From Bacteroidota bacterium (GTDB taxonomy: Bacteria; Bacteroidota; Ignavibacteria; Ignavibacteriales; Ignavibacteriaceae), in NCBI GenBank assembly GCA_023453665.1, contig JAEXTA010000070.1, positions 1 through 9,417 on the forward strand: a DNA stretch of 9,417 bases. Direction: 5' to 3'. Both the position numbers and the translations under genes were made by a program. The notes below the pieces were generated by a model. That model had not been told where the DNA came from. It saw nothing but the letters and a program-made list of their open reading frames with translations, and made no database searches. Shown one piece after another: positions 6,346-9,417 of the stretch. The stretch's first letter is position 1. Every line of letters begins with the position of its first letter.

Positions 6346-8196
6346 TTACTTTACTATCACAAACTTCTTAATATCACTGAATACAGGAATGTTGTTAACA
6401 CTTTTTACCATCAACTGGTAAATATACACCCCGCTTGATAAATCACTGATCCCGGATGCTTGATTCCGGATACCGGATGAATTGAACTCTACTTCATAAT
6501 AACCTCCTGCCTGGTATTGATTTACTAAAACTGCTATTTGTTCTCCCTTTATGTCATATACATAGAGTTTTACATAACCCGATTCTTTTAACCTGTAACC
6601 AATGGTTGTTGATGGGTTAAACGGATTCGGATAGTTCTGATAAAGACGGTAGTCACTAATTGTAACTGGGCCGTCATTCACCGAAGTGATTTTTACCGCA
6701 ATCTCTTCGCTTACTCCTGATTCATTTCCCTGGTTATCAACTGCTGTCAGTTTGTAATAAAATGTTTCAACATCCGGTGGAGTAAGATGTGAATATGCCG
6801 TATCTGTTAAACTTAAAACAAGTGTTGTGCTGTCTGCTGTAAAGTCTGCAATTGTATCCCTGAAAAGTTTATACTCACTGAAGTCTGATTCTGTGTTCCT
6901 GTTCCATTTTACTGTTATCATTGCTGAATCATAAACTGCAATTAAATTCCTTGGTGGTCTTGGGGCTAAATCCTGGTAGTTATAAACTTCTCCATACAAT
7001 CCTCCATATAAACCAATGTCTATCCTGCTGCTGTCTTTGTCAATCATTGTTGGGTCACCCGCGTCTATCAATGGAGAATATTTCTGCAAATGGAAATCCA
7101 GCTCGCCTTGTGTTGTGTCATCATTCACTATCATCGGGTCAACTGATAGGTTTGTACTGTCTGGTGTAAAGTTAGAATAATTTATTGTGTTGGTGTTCCA
7201 TACATTATTGTATTGAATTAACGGATTGGGTTCTGTTGAATATTTTGTAATACCTGAGTTTGTTCCGGTTACAACATTGTGCTTTGCTACATTGGGTGCA
7301 GGTCCTATTACTATTCCTGTCCCGAGGTTTCCGGTTACAAAGTTATTCTGAAGATCAATGTATGGCACCCCGTTAATACGTATTCCTTCTACTCCATTTT
7401 CTGCATATATAAGATTATTGTAAACCTTTGCTGAGTCAGATACGTATAAACTTATTCCCCATTGACCGTGTCTCATTACTATTGTATTGTGTGCAATTAT
7501 AGGTCTTGCACCTCCCAGTTGGTCAATCCCTCGAATCCCAATTTCGTTTGTTTCTATATAGTTTGAATCAATTATAGGGGTGAATGAATAATTAAATCCC
7601 TCAATATGAATACCCGAACCTCCCTGATAATTATTTTGAGTAATGTAGTTTTGACGAACAATTGCATTAGAATTGAAGACATAAATTTCTACCCGGTTAT
7701 CTATTATGACATTTTTATAGACTGTTGAATACAACCCTGAATATATTCCACCTATGCCATTTGTTACTTTGTTTTCTGTAATAAAATTACTACCTACTCC
7801 GTATATGCCATATGCCATATCGGAATTATGATATGGAATAATATGAAATCCTTTGAAGTGACAGCTATCCCTAACCTCTACAGCGCGATATTGAGAATTT
7901 GTAACAAGTTCCCTTGTATCAATCACACAGCTATCCATCCCCGCACCAATAAGTGACAAGCCAGGTATCATAATTACCTGCTCTTTGTAAACACCATTTG
8001 CAACATAAATAGTATCACCAAACCCAGAGATGTTAATGCACTTCTGTATGCTTTCAGCCGCAGTTTCCCAGCTTGTGTATGGCGGTGTGGAGGTGCCGGT
8101 TTTGCTAACATAACGTATCGTAGCGTGGCTAATGTATAATGTACAAGTTACAATGTACAATGAGAGGAAAAGGAGAAGAAATTTATTTGGTTTCAT
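6346..8196 (-). CDS. Secreted beta-helix protein with FN3 domain and type IX secretion sorting domain
   Basis: This 616-residue protein has a Sec signal peptide (about 1-25, MKPNKFLLLFLSLYIV..SHA). A right-handed beta-helix region (about 27-400) follows. It begins with RYVSKTG..PPYTSWETAAESIQ and GDTIYVANGVYKE, continues with many 'N.I..N..GI' turns, and closes with SPLIDAGDP (374-382) and DIGLYGG (393-399), as in NosD/pectate-lyase-like secreted proteins. A fibronectin type III domain (about 414-503) leads to the type IX sorting domain (about 514-616; NYPNPFNPST at 521-530, LSSGVYIYQL, C-terminal KKFVIVK). The protein is expected to cross the outer membrane and be anchored or released; a carbohydrate ligand is only a guess and no catalytic residues are recognised. 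Compared with the next gene's sorting domain it carries about 11 extra residues (573-583), encoded by a 7-base repeat. A second 7-base repeat encodes signal-peptide residues 12-23. It is convergent with the FAD gene and has its own leader. Confidence 0.88.
   Translation of the reverse strand: MKPNKFLLLFLSLYIVTCTLYISHATIRYVSKTGTSTPPYTSWETAAESIQKCINISGFGDTIYVANGVYKEQVIMIPGLSLIGAGMDSCVIDTRELVTNSQYRAVEVRDSCHFKGFHIIPYHNSDMAYGIYGVGSNFITENKVTNGIGGIYSGLYSTVYKNVIIDNRVEIYVFNSNAIVRQNYITQNNYQGGSGIHIEGFNYSFTPIIDSNYIETNEIGIRGIDQLGGARPIIAHNTIVMRHGQWGISLYVSDSAKVYNNLIYAENGVEGIRINGVPYIDLQNNFVTGNLGTGIVIGPAPNVAKHNVVTGTNSGITKYSTEPNPLIQYNNVWNTNTINYSNFTPDSTNLSVDPMIVNDDTTQGELDFHLQKYSPLIDAGDPTMIDKDSSRIDIGLYGGLYGEVYNYQDLAPRPPRNLIAVYDSAMITVKWNRNTESDFSEYKLFRDTIADFTADSTTLVLSLTDTAYSHLTPPDVETFYYKLTAVDNQGNESGVSEEIAVKITSVNDGPVTISDYRLYQNYPNPFNPSTTIGYRLKESGYVKLYVYDIKGEQIAVLVNQYQAGGYYEVEFNSSGIRNQASGISDLSSGVYIYQLMVKSVNNIPVFSDIKKFVIVK
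6438..6479 (-). repeat. 7-base-period repeat inside the sorting-domain coding sequence
   Basis: On the - strand, in-phase heptamers begin at 6479 (CATCCGG), 6472 (TATCCGG), 6465 (AATCAAG), 6458 (CATCCGG) and 6451 (GATCAGT), with a weaker one at 6444 (GATTTAT). The shared pattern is NATCNNN. TCCGG and CCGGA (6465-6469, 6473-6477) also form a small inverted repeat. The tract encodes about residues 573-587 of the 616-residue protein. Confidence 0.65.
8128..8162 (-). repeat. 7-base-period repeat inside the signal-peptide coding sequence
   Basis: On the - strand, five in-phase heptamers begin at 8162 (CATTGTA), 8155 (CATTGTA), 8148 (ACTTGTA), 8141 (CATTATA) and 8134 (CATTAGC, partly degraded). 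They encode residues 12-23 of the 616-residue protein, including most of the hydrophobic core YIVTCTLYI. The first three lie just downstream of the basic start of the signal peptide. Confidence 0.65.
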
Positions 8197-8212
8197 AAAG
8201 TTACCCGTCGGT

Positions 8213-8231
8213 TTATAACCACTGGTTGTAA
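8213..8231 (-). promoter_or_regulatory. Inverted repeat in the leader of the beta-helix gene
   Basis: TTATAACC (8213-8220) and GGTTGTAA (8224-8231) can pair across a 3-base spacer with one G-T wobble. The element lies 17-35 bases upstream of the ATG. It could be an operator or a leader hairpin; nothing in the sequence decides between these, and no clear promoter was recognised in 8197-8262. Confidence 0.3.
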
Positions 8232-8267
8232 CTTAATCTTTTATAAATTGATTAGCGAGCGGAAAAT

Positions 8268-8297
8268 AAAAAAGGCGATTCAAATCGAATCGCCTTT
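8268..8297 (-). terminator. Intrinsic terminator of the rightmost - strand gene
   Basis: An 11-base perfect stem (8271-8281 with 8287-8297; GC-rich core GGCGATTC/GAATCGCC) encloses a 5-base loop. On the - strand it is followed by six T then ATTTT, the classic form. It lies 30 bases past the stop of the gene ending at 8327. The A/T flanks could also give some function on the + strand, but no + strand gene ends here. Confidence 0.85.
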
Positions 8298-8322
8298 ATT
8301 CTTAACTCATAATTCTTAATTC
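8295..8322 (-). repeat. 7-base-period tandem repeat, unit GARTNNN-like, between stop codon and terminator
   Basis: On the - strand, four consecutive heptamers begin at 8322 (GAATTAA), 8315 (GAATTAT), 8308 (GAGTTAA) and 8301 (GAATAAA). They start 4 bases after the stop codon of the rightmost gene and end at the terminator stem. The phase and the leading GA match the repeat at 4666-4707, and both tracts have the same orientation relative to the gene they follow. Confidence 0.6.
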
Positions 8323-8326
8323 TAAA

Positions 8327-9417
8327 CTACTTCAAGTACATCATCTTAATTATCTGGGTGAATGTTCTATCTGAAACTACTGATTCAGCCTGAAGTTTAA
8401 CGTAATACACTCCCGATGAAAATTGATCAGCATTCCACACAACTTCCGAACGTCCTGAGGTTTTTACTCCGTCAAATAATTCAGTGACTTCTTCACCAAG
8501 TACATTGAGTATCTGGAGTTTTATCCTGCTTTCTTCAGGGAGATTAAATCTTATTGAAGTGGAAGGATTGAATGGATTCGGATAATTTTGTTCGAGTGTG
8601 TAATCCATTTTTTTCAGATCAAGATTAACAAACAGTTCTGATGAGTAAGAGAAGGTTCCGTCAAAATCTATCTGCTTAAGTCTGTAACCGACTGATCCTT
8701 TAAAATCATTATCGCCGAAATCATCTACATATTCATATGAAGAGCCGTCAGTAGTTGTTCCGTTTCCTTCAACATAACCTATCTTAGCCCAGTTGTTATT
8801 AAGGAACCGTTCGATTTCAAATCCGCGGTTGTTTGTTTCACTTGCCGTTCTCCACTTTAATACAACTGAACTTTGCACAGCATTAGCAGTGAAAGAAGTT
8901 AGTTCAACAGGAACAGATGTTATTATTTCTGATGCCTGGTTGCTATAGCCTGAGTTGTCAGTGGCATTATAGGCGAAGACTCTGTAAGTATATTGTACCG
9001 TATCATTAACACCTGCATTTGTGTAGGTATTTACATTCGCACCGACGGAATCAATCAGCACAAAACTTGTTGAAGAAGTTTTTCTTTCAATCTTAAAACC
9101 AAGTTCGTTGTTTGAATTATCATTCCAGGTTAATTGAATACTATTCGGCGGAACAGGCGTTGACTGAAGATTTGACGGAGCTACAATGGCCGCGGTTGGA
9201 ACAAACCTGTAAATTTTGTCATTACTTCCTGAGAAAGCACAAACGTAAAGTTCGTTATTTTGATCAACACCAAACGAAACCGGCGACCCAGCCGCAGTTA
9301 ATAATAATGTGTTAACAGCAGGATTTATTCCATCATATTCTATTGACCAAACTTTTCTTGAACCATAATCTGCATAGATATATTTACCGTAAAGTCCCGG
9401 TACATTTGGTCCGCGGT
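8327..9417 (-). CDS. Secreted glucose/sorbosone-dehydrogenase-like propeller end with FN3 domains and type IX sorting domain (5' end outside window)
   Basis: The frame is open from the TAG at 8327-8329 to the right edge, giving 362 residues; an internal GTG at 9061 is not a start because homology-like sequence continues upstream. The first 75 residues (GLYGKYIYADYGSRKVWSI, then VSFGVDQNNELYVCAFSGSNDKIYRF) resemble the last blades of the soluble PQQ glucose/sorbosone dehydrogenase propeller family. The catalytic part lies outside the window. A fibronectin type III domain follows (about 79-166, starting APSNLQSTPVPPNSIQLTW). Next comes a second FN3-like module common in secreted proteins of this group (about 169-266, PVELTSFTAN..RGFEIERF..YRLKQIDFDGTFSYS). 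The type IX sorting domain is at about 271-362 (NYPNPFNPST at 277-286, FSSGVYYVKLQ, C-terminal KMMYLK). The protein should be secreted. A clear terminator follows, so this gene ends its own transcript. Confidence 0.85.
   Translation of the reverse strand, partial: RGPNVPGLYGKYIYADYGSRKVWSIEYDGINPAVNTLLLTAAGSPVSFGVDQNNELYVCAFSGSNDKIYRFVPTAAIVAPSNLQSTPVPPNSIQLTWNDNSNNELGFKIERKTSSTSFVLIDSVGANVNTYTNAGVNDTVQYTYRVFAYNATDNSGYSNQASEIITSVPVELTSFTANAVQSSVVLKWRTASETNNRGFEIERFLNNNWAKIGYVEGNGTTTDGSSYEYVDDFGDNDFKGSVGYRLKQIDFDGTFSYSSELFVNLDLKKMDYTLEQNYPNPFNPSTSIRFNLPEESRIKLQILNVLGEEVTELFDGVKTSGRSEVVWNADQFSSGVYYVKLQAESVVSDRTFTQIIKMMYLK

Noticed and set aside
8327..9061. A complete 244-residue gene starting at the GTG at 9061
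   Set aside because: The frame stays open to the window edge and encodes recognisable FN3 and propeller-like sequence upstream, so the GTG is internal.
9112..9315. 67-residue + strand reading frame near the right edge
   Set aside because: It is antisense to conserved FN3/propeller coding sequence and shows no family features.

Overview
The window looks like a chromosomal piece of an AT-rich bacterium of the Bacteroidota/Chlorobiota/Ignavibacteriota group. Two large secreted proteins end in a type IX secretion (Por) C-terminal sorting domain with the motif NYPNPFNPST, which is very common in Ignavibacteria-like genomes. Placement within that group is inference. No rRNA, tRNA, CRISPR array, transposase or phage gene was seen.

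Layout, left half (+ strand). The end of an ABC-2 type permease runs with a one-base gap into a lipoprotein gene, which is followed after 9 bases by a 3-hydroxyacyl-CoA dehydrogenase; these three look like one operon. A 175-base spacer with two oppositely oriented 27-base hairpin elements precedes acetate kinase (ackA). After ackA come two AT-rich hairpins (probable terminator), a short-chain dehydrogenase (SDR) with an altered active site, a spacer with a 7-base-period repeat, and a COG2509-type FAD-dependent dehydrogenase.

Right half (- strand). The FAD gene converges, across 23 bases, on a 616-residue secreted beta-helix/FN3 protein with a type IX sorting domain. Upstream of it a clear intrinsic terminator serves the next - strand gene. 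That gene runs off the right edge; it ends a glucose/sorbosone-dehydrogenase-like beta-propeller fused to two FN3-like domains and a type IX sorting domain.

How they fit together: the cytoplasmic enzymes (3-hydroxyacyl-CoA dehydrogenase, acetate kinase, SDR) fit acyl-CoA/acetate metabolism, but they are separated by spacers and need not form one pathway. The right-hand genes are envelope or secreted functions.

The most unusual signals are in the small repeats. Four separate places show imperfect tandem repeats with a 7-base period, each with a different unit. Two lie just after stop codons and two lie inside the 616-residue gene, where one encodes the core of the signal peptide and the other an extra segment of the sorting domain. 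The two 27-base hairpins differ by compensating stem changes, like REP elements. No defence system or other complete new multi-gene system is visible.
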